A stretch of DNA of 64,000 bases, taken from Vibrio sp. DW001 (GTDB lineage: Bacteria; Pseudomonadota; Gammaproteobacteria; Enterobacterales; Vibrionaceae). Position numbers and translations under genes: made by a program. Location: assembly GCF_029016285.1 (NCBI RefSeq), contig NZ_CP091976.1, positions 1,116,001-1,180,000 of the forward strand, in the 5' to 3' direction. The notes under the pieces were generated by a model that did not search any database, had not been told where the DNA came from, and saw only the letters and a program-made list of their open reading frames with translations. This document shows, one piece after another, positions 54,947-64,000 of the stretch (the stretch's first letter is position 1; every line of letters begins with the position of its first letter).

Positions 54947-55768
54947 TCATTTGTTGTATCCCTCTCTTATATCGCTAGGTTTTTTATTGAGTACTTGTTT
55001 GAACTTTGTTGAGAAGTAGTTGCTATCACAATATCCAACATCGAACGCGATATCGGTAATGCTTCTGTCGGTGTTTATCAGCAAAGACATGGCACTTTTT
55101 GCCCGGATAAAGTGTAAGTATTGATTAAAATTCATACCCGTGACTCTTTTGATTTCCTTAGAAAGTAACCGAGCTGAAATACAAGCGTAGTCTGCGAGAA
55201 CCTCAATATTCAGTGGTTTTTCGTAGTGTTTATTAATATAAATTATGGTAGAGATAATCTTGTCGTCTTTAGATAGAGTACTCATATCGCTGATCTTACC
55301 GCGCCATAATTCCACTACAAGTTGTTGAAAAAGCAGCTCAGACATAGCTTCTGATGCTAAATTATTAGCGTGGGACTCGTAATTTAGCCTCTCTATAATG
55401 TAGTTAACTCTCAATGCAGTGTCGTCTTCGATGAACCAATCAACTTGGCCATTGGCTGGGTCTGGCAAGTAATTTTGCAATTGATTTGTAGAGCTGAACC
55501 TATCTCGACGAAAAAGGACATTGCTAAGATAAAGGTTGTCGACATGTTCAAATAGATGTCGGTCCTGACGTCCAACAAAACAGACATAGTTTTTACTTAA
55601 GCACATTGGAATATCGTTGATAACATGAATTCCATTCCCCTTTGCTACGATCACTATTTCCTCAAAGGAGTGACAGTGTTCGGGAAAAAGGTCTTGAGGC
55701 TCCCTTAGTTCTGTAGTGATAGCGCTAGACGAATTTAGAAAAAACTCATTGGACTTGAGATATATCAT
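54947..55768 (-). CDS. rhaS: RhaS, AraC-family L-rhamnose-responsive activator
   Basis: A 273-residue regulator. The N-terminal cupin (FPEHCHSFEEIVIVAKGNGIHVIND, CFVGRQDRHLFEHVDNLYL) binds rhamnose. The C-terminal ~100 residues are the AraC HTH pair (IEVLADYACISARLLSKEIKRVTG and RSITDIAFDVGYCDSNYFSTKFK). MIYLKSNEFF matches the E. coli RhaS beginning, so the ATG at 55766-55768 is chosen rather than one ten codons upstream that lacks a ribosome site. It is divergent from rhaB across ~230 bases that must contain the rha operator; no rhaR is present in the window. Confidence 0.88.
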   Translation of the reverse strand: MIYLKSNEFFLNSSSAITTELREPQDLFPEHCHSFEEIVIVAKGNGIHVINDIPMCLSKNYVCFVGRQDRHLFEHVDNLYLSNVLFRRDRFSSTNQLQNYLPDPANGQVDWFIEDDTALRVNYIIERLNYESHANNLASEAMSELLFQQLVVELWRGKISDMSTLSKDDKIISTIIYINKHYEKPLNIEVLADYACISARLLSKEIKRVTGMNFNQYLHFIRAKSAMSLLINTDRSITDIAFDVGYCDSNYFSTKFKQVLNKKPSDIREGYNK

Positions 55769-55998
55769 TCTGCTCTTCACTCTTTTTGAAATTACCATTA
55801 CTAAATAACTTTTTATCGATAGAGTTAGTTTAGCAATAGTGACTGCGATTAAATTGGCTATATTGTAAAAACGTGAAATAGATAACTATCGACTTTGAAA
55901 AAACACCTTGGATTCTTAATGTGAATGTTATTTCTCAAAGGTGTAACAATTTAACAACCTCTATGATTGAAAACATCAGATAAAGAGGTTTCCTTAAA

Positions 55999-57444
55999 AT
56001 GAAAAAAATAATCGCAGTGGATATCGGAGCATCGAGCGGTCGAGTAATTCTGGGGACATTTAAAAACCAGAAAATAAAATTAGAGGAATTTCATCGATTT
56101 GATAATGGTCCGGTCCTGCGTGAAGGTCAAGCATGCTGGAATCTGGACTATCTTCTTATGGAGATCAAGCACGGTATCGACCTCACTCTGCAGTCTGGTC
56201 ATATTATTGATTGTATTGGAATTGATACCTGGGGAGTCGATTATGTACTTCTAGATAAAGATGGTTTTCGTCTTGGTGAAGGAGTCTCTTATCGTGACAC
56301 ACGAACGGAAGGTTATTTAGATAAATTTATTGAACAACTTTCAAAAGATTTCATTTATAGCCAAACAGGCATTCAATTTTTGAGTTTTAATACTCTATAC
56401 CAACTTGCTGCCTTAAAAGACAGTGAACCAGAGTGGCTTAACCGTGTAGAACGCCTGCTTTTTATCCCTGATTATCTGAATTATGAATTAACGGGCGTGC
56501 AAAACTGTGAATACACTAATGCAACAACATCACAACTTGTAAATTGCAATACAGGCAATTGGGACAAACAATTATTTGATGCGATAGGGGTTCCTGAGTC
56601 TTGGTGTTTACTCCCTAGTATGCCAAACCGATTGATTGGCCAATATGTGTCGAATCTACAAACCATACCTGTTGCTTCTATCGCTAGTCATGATACTGCA
56701 TCTGCCATATTAGCCTTACCAGTGTCTGAAGATGATGTTGTGTATATCAGCTCAGGCACATGGTCTTTAATGGGAATAGAAAGTTTAACCCCCCTAAATA
56801 CACCCTTGGCTCAGTCAATGAATTTCACTAATGAAGGTGGTGCTGAGTCTAAGTTCAGAGTATTGAAAAACATTATGGGTTTATGGTTGATTCAAAACGT
56901 GCAAAAAGAACTGGCTAAGCATAGTTTTGCAGAATTAGTTTCATTGGCAAAAAAAGCGCAACCATTCAAATGTTTAATTGACCCAGACCACCCAAGCTTT
57001 TTAAATCCAGCATCAATGACGGATGCTATTTGCACCTTTTGTAGCCAAACCAATCAACCTGTGCCAAAGACAGCGGGAGAATTTGCTCGCTGCGTTTTCG
57101 AAAGCTTGGCTTTTCAATACCGAAAAGTATGGTTGGAGCTAAACCAACTTAAAGAAATACCAGCCAATAAAATCCATATTATTGGTGGTGGTATTCAAAA
57201 TAAATTCCTAAACCAACTTTGTGCCGATGCATGTGGTGTAGAGGTCAAAACTGGTCCTATAGAGGCCTCCGCAATTGGAAATATCTGTGGACAATTAATC
57301 GCATTGAATGAGCTTGACGGTGTGCAGCATGCACGTGACGCCGTTTTTCGCTCATTCCCTATAGAAGTATACCAACCAAAGCAAACCGCCGCGTTTTTAC
57401 AGTATTGGGCTGAGTTTGAACGAGTAAGTAAAATTAATTTATAA
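55999..57444 (+). CDS. rhaB: RhaB, L-rhamnulokinase
   Basis: A 481-residue FGGY-family sugar kinase. IAVDIGASSGRVILG is the phosphate-1 loop, ECIGIDTWGVDYVLLD-like IGIDTWGVDYVLLD the sugar-binding region, SSGTWSLMGIE and IIGGGIQNKFLNQLCAD the later ATP-site blocks. It phosphorylates L-rhamnulose to rhamnulose 1-phosphate. AAAGAGG upstream is a reasonable ribosome site. First of the rha operon. Confidence 0.95.
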   Translation: MKKIIAVDIGASSGRVILGTFKNQKIKLEEFHRFDNGPVLREGQACWNLDYLLMEIKHGIDLTLQSGHIIDCIGIDTWGVDYVLLDKDGFRLGEGVSYRDTRTEGYLDKFIEQLSKDFIYSQTGIQFLSFNTLYQLAALKDSEPEWLNRVERLLFIPDYLNYELTGVQNCEYTNATTSQLVNCNTGNWDKQLFDAIGVPESWCLLPSMPNRLIGQYVSNLQTIPVASIASHDTASAILALPVSEDDVVYISSGTWSLMGIESLTPLNTPLAQSMNFTNEGGAESKFRVLKNIMGLWLIQNVQKELAKHSFAELVSLAKKAQPFKCLIDPDHPSFLNPASMTDAICTFCSQTNQPVPKTAGEFARCVFESLAFQYRKVWLELNQLKEIPANKIHIIGGGIQNKFLNQLCADACGVEVKTGPIEASAIGNICGQLIALNELDGVQHARDAVFRSFPIEVYQPKQTAAFLQYWAEFERVSKINL

Positions 57445-57453
57445 GGAAGAATA

Positions 57454-58716
57454 ATGAGTAATGCAGACCAAATAGAGTCAAGCTATGACAATGCTAAATC
57501 CGTATTTTCAGAGATGGGTATAGATACAGAAAATGTGATGCAGCAACTAAATGAGATATCGGTTTCTATGCACTGCTGGCAAGGAGATGATGTATCAGGA
57601 TTTGAAAACCCAGGAGGTGAATTAACCGGCGGTATTCAAGCGACGGGCAATCACCCAGGTAAAGCAACAACACCAGAGCAATTAAGAGCGGATATTGATG
57701 TTGCAATGAGCATGATTCCTGGCTCATTGCGTTTGAATCTTCACGCTATCTATTTAGAAAGTGAAGAATATGTTGAACGTGACCAAATTAAGCCAGAGCA
57801 TTTTGAAAATTGGGTTCAGTGGGCAAAAAAACAAAAAGTTGGATTAGATTTCAATCCATCTTGTTTCTCTCATGAAATGAGCGCAGACAATATGACACTC
57901 AGTCATCCTAAAGAAGAAATTAGGGAATTCTGGATTAGACACTGTATCGCTAGCCGAAAGGTTTCGGAGTACTTTGGTAAAGAGTTAGGTACGCCGTCAG
58001 TTATGAACATTTGGGTTCCAGATGGTTACAAAGATGTACCCGCTGACCGTTTAGCACCGCGTAAACGCTTAATGGAGTCTTTGGATAAGATAATTGCTGA
58101 GCCTATTTCCAAAAAATATCATAAAGACGCTGTTGAATCTAAGTTATTTGGAATAGGTACAGAAGCTTATACTGCTGGTTCAAATGAGTTTTATTTAGGT
58201 TATGCCGCCTCTAGAGATGTCATGCTTTGTCTTGATTCAGGCCATTTCCATCCAACTGAAGTTATCTCTGACAAAATTTCCTCTGCGTCCTTATACGTTA
58301 ATGAAATGTTGTTGCATGTGAGTCGCCCAATCCGTTGGGATAGTGATCATGTGGTGATGTTAGACGATGAAACACAAGCTATCGCAAACGAAATTATTCG
58401 CAATGATTTGCTAGACAGAGTCAATATTGGCTTGGATTTCTTTGATGCGTCTATTAACCGCATTGCGGCATGGGTTATTGGTACTCGTAATATGAAAAAA
58501 GCACTAATGCGCGCACTTTTAGAACCAACAAAACAGTTGAAAACTTTTGAAAACGAAGGGGATTACACTAGTAGGCTAGCTCTATTAGAAGAATCTAAAT
58601 CTCTGCCTTGGTCTGCCGTATGGGATTACTACTGCTTTAAACAAGATGTTCCTGTAGGTGCTCGCTGGTTAGATCAAGTAAAACAATATGAAAAAGAGGT
58701 GTTACTAAAACGTTAA
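57454..58716 (+). CDS. rhaA: RhaA, L-rhamnose isomerase
   Basis: A 420-residue TIM-barrel isomerase, close to the E. coli length. Landmarks: [14 protein letters not shown] near residue 33, [43 protein letters not shown] and the metal-site DSDHVVM. It converts L-rhamnose to L-rhamnulose. Nine bases after rhaB, with AAGGAAG ribosome site. Confidence 0.96.
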   Translation: MSNADQIESSYDNAKSVFSEMGIDTENVMQQLNEISVSMHCWQGDDVSGFENPGGELTGGIQATGNHPGKATTPEQLRADIDVAMSMIPGSLRLNLHAIYLESEEYVERDQIKPEHFENWVQWAKKQKVGLDFNPSCFSHEMSADNMTLSHPKEEIREFWIRHCIASRKVSEYFGKELGTPSVMNIWVPDGYKDVPADRLAPRKRLMESLDKIIAEPISKKYHKDAVESKLFGIGTEAYTAGSNEFYLGYAASRDVMLCLDSGHFHPTEVISDKISSASLYVNEMLLHVSRPIRWDSDHVVMLDDETQAIANEIIRNDLLDRVNIGLDFFDASINRIAAWVIGTRNMKKALMRALLEPTKQLKTFENEGDYTSRLALLEESKSLPWSAVWDYYCFKQDVPVGARWLDQVKQYEKEVLLKR

Positions 58717-58817
58717 ATTGATAGTTATGTTACATGATTTACGAAAGTGGATTAATACTGGTAAGAGTTCTAATTAGAAAAGTGAACCAAATCATTCTTA
58801 AATGGAGTTTACAACAA

Positions 58818-59816
58818 ATGAAAATAGAAAAAATTCTTAAATCTACCCTACTTATAACGAGTTTATTTGCAGCTGCTTTTACTCAAGCTGACGAATACCG
58901 CATAGGCCTTGTCGTTAAAGCACAAGGTATCGGTTTCTTTGAAGCAGCATATGCTGGTGCAACAGAAGCATCAAGAGAGATTAAAGATGATATTAAAATC
59001 ATCTATACAGGCCCGGTAACACCAACAGCAGAAGGTCAAATCGAAATAGTTAACTCACTCATCTCTCAACGAGTTGATGCGATTGTTATTTCTGCCAATG
59101 ATACTGATGCCTTAGTGCCAATTTTGAAGAAAGCGCAAAAGCGTGGAATCAAAGTTGTTTCTTTTGACTCCGGTGTAGCGGCTCCTGGTCGCGCTATTCA
59201 TCTTAATCCATCTAGTAATGAGCTTATTGGTCAAATTAATGTGGATTTAGCATCAGATGCATTAGTAGCGGGTAACAGTGAAAAAGGCGATATAGCTATT
59301 TTAAGTGCAACGCCAACGGCAACAAATCAAAATATTTGGATAGCGGAAATGAAGAAAGTTCTGCCACAACATCCAGAACTAAACCTAGTTGCAACAGTGT
59401 ACGGTGATGACTTGGCTGATAAAAGTTATCGTGAGACTCAAGGCCTGATTAAAACATACCCTAACTTAAAGGCTATTGTGGCTCCCACATCAGTTGGTAT
59501 TGTTGCCGCAGCGCAAGCAGTAACCGATATGGGTAAAACCGGTGAGATTTTTGTCACTGGGCTAGGGCTACCATCTGAACTGGCTGGCCATGTTAAATCT
59601 GGTGCAGTTCACAGCTTTGCTATTTGGAACCCGATTGATCTAGGTTATGCAGCAACAACTATTGCCTACAATCTAATCAAGGGTAATGCGACAGACACTG
59701 AAGTAGAAATGGGCCGCATGGGTACAGCTAAGTTAGATAAAGATGGCAATGCTGCTATGGCCAAACCGTTTATCTATAACAGTACGAATGTAGAAGAATT
59801 TGCAAAAATTTTCTAA
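58818..59816 (+). CDS. Rhamnose ABC transporter substrate-binding protein
   Basis: A 332-residue periplasmic binding protein, type I fold, with signal peptide (IEKILKSTLLITSLFAAAFTQA, cleavage before DEYRIG). GFFEAAYAGATEAS, YTGPVTPTAEGQIEIVNSLISQRVDAIVISANDTDAL, VSFDSGV and VAPTSVGIVAAAQAV match the rhizobial RhaS-type rhamnose binder. The ATG at 58818 is chosen for the signal peptide and GGAG at 58804-58807; an in-frame ATG 28 codons upstream gives a poor leader. Followed by a strong hairpin that could set its mRNA level above the rest. Confidence 0.9.
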   Translation: MKIEKILKSTLLITSLFAAAFTQADEYRIGLVVKAQGIGFFEAAYAGATEASREIKDDIKIIYTGPVTPTAEGQIEIVNSLISQRVDAIVISANDTDALVPILKKAQKRGIKVVSFDSGVAAPGRAIHLNPSSNELIGQINVDLASDALVAGNSEKGDIAILSATPTATNQNIWIAEMKKVLPQHPELNLVATVYGDDLADKSYRETQGLIKTYPNLKAIVAPTSVGIVAAAQAVTDMGKTGEIFVTGLGLPSELAGHVKSGAVHSFAIWNPIDLGYAATTIAYNLIKGNATDTEVEMGRMGTAKLDKDGNAAMAKPFIYNSTNVEEFAKIF

Positions 59817-59842
59817 TGCAGTCTATTTGAATAAATAGGACA

Positions 59843-59874
59843 TAAACTGGTAGCTCATAACCAGTACCAGTTTA
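59843..59874 (+). other. Intercistronic hairpin after the binding-protein gene
   Basis: TAAACTGGTA (59843-59852) pairs perfectly with TACCAGTTTA (59865-59874), loop 12 bases, followed by GTCTTTT. It lies between the binding-protein and ATPase genes. Such hairpins often stabilise or partly terminate the message so that more binding protein is made than membrane parts. Confidence 0.6.
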
Positions 59875-59902
59875 GTCTTTTCCATTGAAATAAGGCATCA
59901 CT

Positions 59903-61411
59903 ATGTCAGAAGTAAACCCTATTTTCTCTTTGCGGGACATTAGCAAACACTTTCCAGGTGTAAAGGCTTTGGATAAGGTCCAACTCGACCTCTATCCTGG
60001 ACAAGTTACTGCTTTGGTTGGCGAAAACGGTGCAGGTAAATCTACGCTAGTAAAAGTAATGACAGGGATTCATCAACCAACCTCTGGAACATTAATTTTA
60101 GATGACCAACCTGTCGAGTTAGTTACGCCTGAAGACGCACGATTGCTTGGTATTACAGCCATTCACCAGGAAACCGTATTATTTGATGAGCTCAGTGTTG
60201 CGGAAAACATATTCGCTGGACACTACATGAAACACCCTTCTGGTCGTTTAAACTGGCCGGGGATGGAAAGCGAATCCGCTCGTATCCTAAAAGAAATTGA
60301 AGCTCCACTTGATCCTAAAAAACTATTAAAAGAATTAAGTATTGGACAAAGGCATATGGTCGCTATAGCCAGAGCACTCTCGTTTGATGCCAAGGTAGTC
60401 ATACTTGATGAACCAACAGCGGCACTTTCTCATCGTGAAATCGAAGACTTTTATAATATTGTGCGCCGATTGAAAGCCAAAGGCTGTGCCATTATGTTCA
60501 TCAGCCATAAGTTTGATGAAATCTACACGATTGCTGACAGATTTACTGTATTTAGAGATGGGTGCTATGTCGGGGATGGAAAAATCCCTGAAGTTGCGGA
60601 AGCTGAACTCGTGACAATGATGGTAGGAAGAACCATTGATAATGCCTATCCAAAAGTAGACGCTGAATTTGGCGCTGAAATAATGAAAGTAGAGCACTTC
60701 AGTCACCCAACAGAGTTTGATGATATCAATTTCGACCTTCGAGAAGGTGAAATATTGGGATTTTATGGATTAGTTGGTGCTGGTCGTACTGAATTGATGC
60801 AATCTTTATTTGGTGTGACAAACATAGCATCAGGTAAAATACAAATTGATCGAACAGACATTTCTATTAATTCCCCAAGCGATGCAATAAAAGCTGGCAT
60901 TGTTTACGTTCCGGAAGAACGCCAAAGTCAGGGAACGGTACTAGAGTTCCCGATATATCAAAATATTGGCTTACCACAGCTTGACAAAATTAACTCGAGT
61001 GGCCTTTTAGACGATGAAGCTGAGTATGCGCTAGCTGATGAATACGCCAAGCGTTTGCGAGTAAAAGCACCAAATTGGCACGAAAAGGTAGAAAATCTCT
61101 CAGGTGGAAATCAACAAAAAGTGGTTATTGGAAAATGGTTGGCGACCAAACCTAAAGTTATCATTTTAGATGAGCCAACCAAAGGCATTGATATCGGGTC
61201 TAAAGCTGCTGTGCATGAATTTATGTCTGAGCTTACTGGTCAAGGGCTTGCGGTTATTATGGTGTCTTCTGAACTACCGGAAATCATGGGAATGGCTGAC
61301 CGTATCATTGTTCTGCGAGAAGGGTTAATGGTGAATGAATTCGCTCGTGACGATTTTACCGCCGAAAAACTAGTCAGTGCTGCAACCGGTGCGACTGGGG
61401 GGGCTTTATGA
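59903..61411 (+). CDS. Rhamnose ABC transporter ATPase (tandem, RbsA/MglA type)
   Basis: A 502-residue double ATPase. First half: Walker A GENGAGKST, signature LSIGQRH, Walker B VVILDEPTAAL. Second half: degenerate Walker A GLVGAGRTEL, signature LSGGNQQK and Walker B VIILDEPTKGID. This is the standard carbohydrate-uptake-2 (CUT2) arrangement. It overlaps the next permease by four bases. Rhamnose specificity is inferred from the operon. Confidence 0.92.
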   Translation: MSEVNPIFSLRDISKHFPGVKALDKVQLDLYPGQVTALVGENGAGKSTLVKVMTGIHQPTSGTLILDDQPVELVTPEDARLLGITAIHQETVLFDELSVAENIFAGHYMKHPSGRLNWPGMESESARILKEIEAPLDPKKLLKELSIGQRHMVAIARALSFDAKVVILDEPTAALSHREIEDFYNIVRRLKAKGCAIMFISHKFDEIYTIADRFTVFRDGCYVGDGKIPEVAEAELVTMMVGRTIDNAYPKVDAEFGAEIMKVEHFSHPTEFDDINFDLREGEILGFYGLVGAGRTELMQSLFGVTNIASGKIQIDRTDISINSPSDAIKAGIVYVPEERQSQGTVLEFPIYQNIGLPQLDKINSSGLLDDEAEYALADEYAKRLRVKAPNWHEKVENLSGGNQQKVVIGKWLATKPKVIILDEPTKGIDIGSKAAVHEFMSELTGQGLAVIMVSSELPEIMGMADRIIVLREGLMVNEFARDDFTAEKLVSAATGATGGAL

Positions 61412-62391
61412 AAAATATGTTGAAAAACCGCGAAGCACAGCTTGGTATGGTCATCGTTTTGCTACTTGCACTTATAGGAATGATCACGCCAAACTTTTTA
61501 GGATTGTCCAATCTTCTCGGTGTTTATAATGATACATCTATACTTATTATCCTAGCGTTAGGGCAGATGTTGGTGATTATTACTCGATGTATAGACCTTT
61601 CTGTCGCTGCTAATGTTGCTCTCACTGGGATGGTGGTTGCAACAATCAATAATCTTTATCCAGAAATTCCAGTTCCTTTCATCATGTTAATTGGTGCGGC
61701 ATTAGGCACTTTACTGGGTATGATTAATGGTTGGCTCGTATGGAAGATGAATATACCTGCAATTGTAGTGACATTAGGAACAATGAGTATTTATCGTGGC
61801 GCCGTGTTCTTAATCAGCAAGGGTGCATGGATCAATGCTCACCAGATGAGCGATACATTCTTGCAAATTCCGCGTTTTGAAATTTTAGGGCTTCCGGTTC
61901 TGGGGTGGTGTTCGATCGTCGCAGTAGCGGGCATGTATTATTTTACTCGACATCGTCAGATGGGCAGAAGAATTTACGCTGCCGGTAATAGCCCAACGGC
62001 TGCCTACTACATTGGTGTTGATGTTGGTAAAAAGCAGTTTTTGGCATTCACTATTTCTGGTCTCTGTGCAGGTATTGCCAGCTACCTATGGATCTCCCGA
62101 TATGCCGTTGCCTACGTAGATATTGCAAATGGGTTTGAATTACAAGTTATTGCTGCGTGCGTCATTGGTGGTGTCAGTATCGCTGGCGGTACAGGTACGG
62201 TATTAGGTTGTCTTCTTGGGGCGCTGTTCTTGGGCATAATTAATAACGCGTTGCCGGTGATTGGTGTATCGCCTTTCTGGCAAATGGCCATCTCAGGCTC
62301 GGTGATTATTCTTGCTGTTATAGCGAACTCACGTTCAGAACGAAGACTAGGACGAATCATTTTGCGCAAAGCAGTACAAAATGCGTCTTAA
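61408..62391 (+). CDS. Rhamnose ABC transporter permease 1 (CUT2)
   Basis: A 327-residue RbsC-like membrane protein with 8-10 hydrophobic segments. Typical blocks: ILALGQMLVIITRCIDLSVAANVALTGMV, AIVVTLGTMSIYRG, RRIYAAGNSPTAAYYIGV, and AACVIGGVSIAGGTGTVLGCLLGAL. Its two-gene pairing with the next permease is the rhizobial RhaP/RhaQ pattern. Confidence 0.9.
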   Translation: MKNMLKNREAQLGMVIVLLLALIGMITPNFLGLSNLLGVYNDTSILIILALGQMLVIITRCIDLSVAANVALTGMVVATINNLYPEIPVPFIMLIGAALGTLLGMINGWLVWKMNIPAIVVTLGTMSIYRGAVFLISKGAWINAHQMSDTFLQIPRFEILGLPVLGWCSIVAVAGMYYFTRHRQMGRRIYAAGNSPTAAYYIGVDVGKKQFLAFTISGLCAGIASYLWISRYAVAYVDIANGFELQVIAACVIGGVSIAGGTGTVLGCLLGALFLGIINNALPVIGVSPFWQMAISGSVIILAVIANSRSERRLGRIILRKAVQNAS

Positions 62392-62413
62392 ACTATTATC
62401 GAGGACTAGAAAA

Positions 62414-63409
62414 ATGGAAAAAATTAGCAGTAGTGCTTTAGGAGATAGTATGCCTAAAAGTAGCTCGTTACCTAGTTGGCTGTTTGGTTGGGAATCCTTT
62501 TTGTTTGCAACCGCGGTTTGTGTTTTTATAATCAATAGTTTTGCGTCACCTTATTTTTTAGACCTGTGGTCATTGTCAGATGCCACATTTAATTTTACCG
62601 AAAAAGCAATAATTGCGTTGCCATTAGCACTGGTCATAATAGTAAGAGAAATCGATATTTCCGTTGCCTCTATTATCGCACTAAGTTCAACTGCGATGGG
62701 TTTTACGGCGGAGGTGACGGACAGTTTAGCGCTAATATGCTTATCAGGTATGATAGTCGGTACAATATGTGGTGCTATAAATGGATTGTTAGTAACAAAG
62801 TTAAATATACCTTCTATTGTCGTGACAATAGGCACGATGAGTTTATTTAGGGGGGTGACCTATGTTCTTCTTGGCGACCAAGCACTAAAGAATTACCCAG
62901 AATCATTTTCGTATTTTGGTCAAGGTTATATATTCTCGGTATTAAGTTTTGAATTTATTACTTTCTTAATGTTAGCAGTAATATTTTATTTTTTATTACA
63001 AAAGTCAAATTTTGGGCGTCGTACCTACGCGATTGGCAACAATCCAACAGCAGCTTATTATTCTGGTGTAAATGTCGCGAAGCATAAGCTTATATTATTC
63101 ACCTTAGTTGGCTTCTTTTGTGGCGTGGCCGCTATTATGTTGACGTCTCGTTTAGGAAGCACCAGACCAACTATCGCGCTTGGCTGGGAGCTGAGCATTA
63201 TCACTATGGTCGTACTTGGCGGTGTAAGTATTCTTGGCGGTTCGGGTACCATTGTGGGTGTTGTTATTTCAATTTTCTTAATGGGATTGGTGACGGTTGG
63301 TTTAGGCTTAATTAACGTACCTGGCATCGTAATGTCGATCGTTATTGGTCTAATGTTAATTAGCGTAATTGCACTGCCTAAGATATTTAAACGTATAAAG
63401 AAAAAATAA
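62414..63409 (+). CDS. Rhamnose ABC transporter permease 2 (CUT2)
   Basis: A 331-residue second permease of the same family (IIVREIDISVASIIALSSTAMG, SIVVTIGTMSLFRG, RRTYAIGNNPTAAYYSGV, VLGGVSILGGSGTIVGV). The ATG at 62414 has GAGGA eight bases upstream, after the stop of permease 1. An ATG at 62381 would overlap the first permease and lacks a site. Confidence 0.9.
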   Translation: MEKISSSALGDSMPKSSSLPSWLFGWESFLFATAVCVFIINSFASPYFLDLWSLSDATFNFTEKAIIALPLALVIIVREIDISVASIIALSSTAMGFTAEVTDSLALICLSGMIVGTICGAINGLLVTKLNIPSIVVTIGTMSLFRGVTYVLLGDQALKNYPESFSYFGQGYIFSVLSFEFITFLMLAVIFYFLLQKSNFGRRTYAIGNNPTAAYYSGVNVAKHKLILFTLVGFFCGVAAIMLTSRLGSTRPTIALGWELSIITMVVLGGVSILGGSGTIVGVVISIFLMGLVTVGLGLINVPGIVMSIVIGLMLISVIALPKIFKRIKKK

Positions 63410-63443
63410 ACTCAAAAATAACTATATATCATAAGGTATAGAT

Positions 63444-63770
63444 ATGGATTCTAATATTATTAGAAGGGCATTTGTTATGTCTATTTGTCCTGAGTCTCAT
63501 CATGAATATAAAAGAAGGCATGATGAAATATGGCCAGAGTTAACAGAAGTTTTAAAAAAACATGGCACAAGTCGATATTCGATCTTTTTGGATGAAGAAA
63601 CTAGTAATCTATTCGCCTACGTAGAAATAACAGACCAAGACAGATGGAATAAAATTGCCGAAACTGAAGTGTGTAAGACGTGGTGGTTTTATATGAAAGA
63701 TATTATGCGAACCAACGAAGATAACTCTCCAATATCAAAAGAGTTAAAAGATGTATTTTTCATGCAGTAG
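63444..63770 (+). CDS. rhaM: RhaM, L-rhamnose mutarotase
   Basis: A 108-residue dimeric ferredoxin-like protein. RRAFVMSICPESHHEYKRRHDEIWPEL, HGTSRYSIFLDEET, FAYVEI and CKTWWFYMKDIM with NEDNSPIS are its conserved parts, including the catalytic His. It interconverts alpha and beta rhamnopyranose, helping RhaA take imported sugar. A start a few codons later would match other RhaM more closely but has no better ribosome site. Confidence 0.94.
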   Translation: MDSNIIRRAFVMSICPESHHEYKRRHDEIWPELTEVLKKHGTSRYSIFLDEETSNLFAYVEITDQDRWNKIAETEVCKTWWFYMKDIMRTNEDNSPISKELKDVFFMQ

Positions 63771-63823
63771 TCGTTCGCAGTCGTTAAATCAATAAGATCA
63801 AATACCTCAGATAAGGGAAAAAT

Positions 63824-64000
63824 AATGAGAAAGATAGTTAAAGTTAATGAACTGGTTCTAAATGAAATTTCGAAAGTTTCTGAAGTTGGTTCTTATTTAT
63901 GGCAGAGAGAGTGGGCTGAACGTAATGGTGGCAATATTTCAGTTGACGTTACGGATATTTTTGGTGAATTTAATGAGGACTTAGGCGAATTCCCTCACTG
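63824..64000 (+). CDS. rhaD: RhaD, rhamnulose-1-phosphate aldolase (N-terminal part)
   Basis: A partial gene running off the window end: 59 codons from ATG 63824, with AAGGG upstream. The sequence GSYLWQREWAERNGGNIS matches the RhaD N-terminal region (WxERNGGN) of class II zinc aldolases. It splits rhamnulose 1-phosphate into DHAP and L-lactaldehyde, the source of 1,2-propanediol. The rest, with the zinc histidines, is outside the window. Confidence 0.88.

Noticed and set aside
55769..55998. CRP-like site (TGTGAATGTTATTTCTCA near 55920-55937) before rhaB
   Set aside because: The spacing between half-sites is eight rather than six bases and the second half-site is poor; it is not reliable enough to annotate.

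Overview
The window reads as the chromosome of a marine gammaproteobacterium, most likely a Vibrionaceae member. This is inferred from the moderately AT-rich base composition, the glyT-type tRNA-Gly and the style of the pdu, cob and rha genes. No computed composition or database comparison was available. Almost the whole 64 kb is one metabolic programme: L-rhamnose to 1,2-propanediol to propanol and propionate, with the B12 needed for the middle step made locally.

Layout. (1) 1-9486: the end of a dicarboxylate symporter gene with its terminator, then a 2997-residue secreted or periplasmic CHAT-protease-like protein carrying ankyrin, TPR and beta-propeller regions. (2) 9672-10963: tRNA-Gly(UCC), a small XRE regulator that has lost its N-terminus, and a decayed 779-bp IS6-family element whose inverted repeats can still be read. 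(3) 10948-12348: a chemoreceptor with a PocR-type sensory domain. (4) 12488-28323, minus strand: a propanediol-utilisation microcompartment operon in the order pduABCDEGHKLMNOPQSTUVW, without pduJ and pduX. (5) 28324-32978: a 600-bp divergent regulatory region, pduF, pocR, a CobS paralogue that has lost its active-site motif, and an iron-type alcohol dehydrogenase. Candidate PocR boxes recur on both sides of the control region and before the dehydrogenase. (6) 33072-54790: a cobalamin riboswitch followed by a long plus-strand run. It begins with an exported CbiK cobaltochelatase, an ABC-2 exporter and a FecBCD-type importer. The cobalamin genes follow: cbiDC (fused), cbiET (fused), cbiL, cbiG-ferredoxin, cbiH, cbiF, cobA-hemD-like, cbiB, cobD, cobU, an archaeal-type cobT, cbiP, cbiA, cobC and cobS. 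(7) 54947-64000: rhaS facing rhaB-rhaA-(binding protein, ATPase, two permeases)-rhaM-rhaD.

How it fits together. The rha genes import rhamnose and split it into DHAP and lactaldehyde. A lactaldehyde reductase, possibly the dehydrogenase at 31830, would give 1,2-propanediol. The pdu shell encloses B12-dependent diol dehydratase and sends propionaldehyde to propanol (PduQ) or to propionyl-CoA, propionyl phosphate and propionate with ATP (PduP, PduL, PduW). PduO and PduS recycle adenosyl-B12. The cbi/cob run makes the corrin by the anaerobic, early-cobalt route. No cbiJ, no cytoplasmic cobaltochelatase and no pduX are visible in the window.

The most unusual points are: the exported chelatase sitting with both an exporter and an importer under a B12 riboswitch; the active-site-less CobS paralogue; the CbiG-ferredoxin fusion; the PocR-domain chemoreceptor; and the giant CHAT protein.
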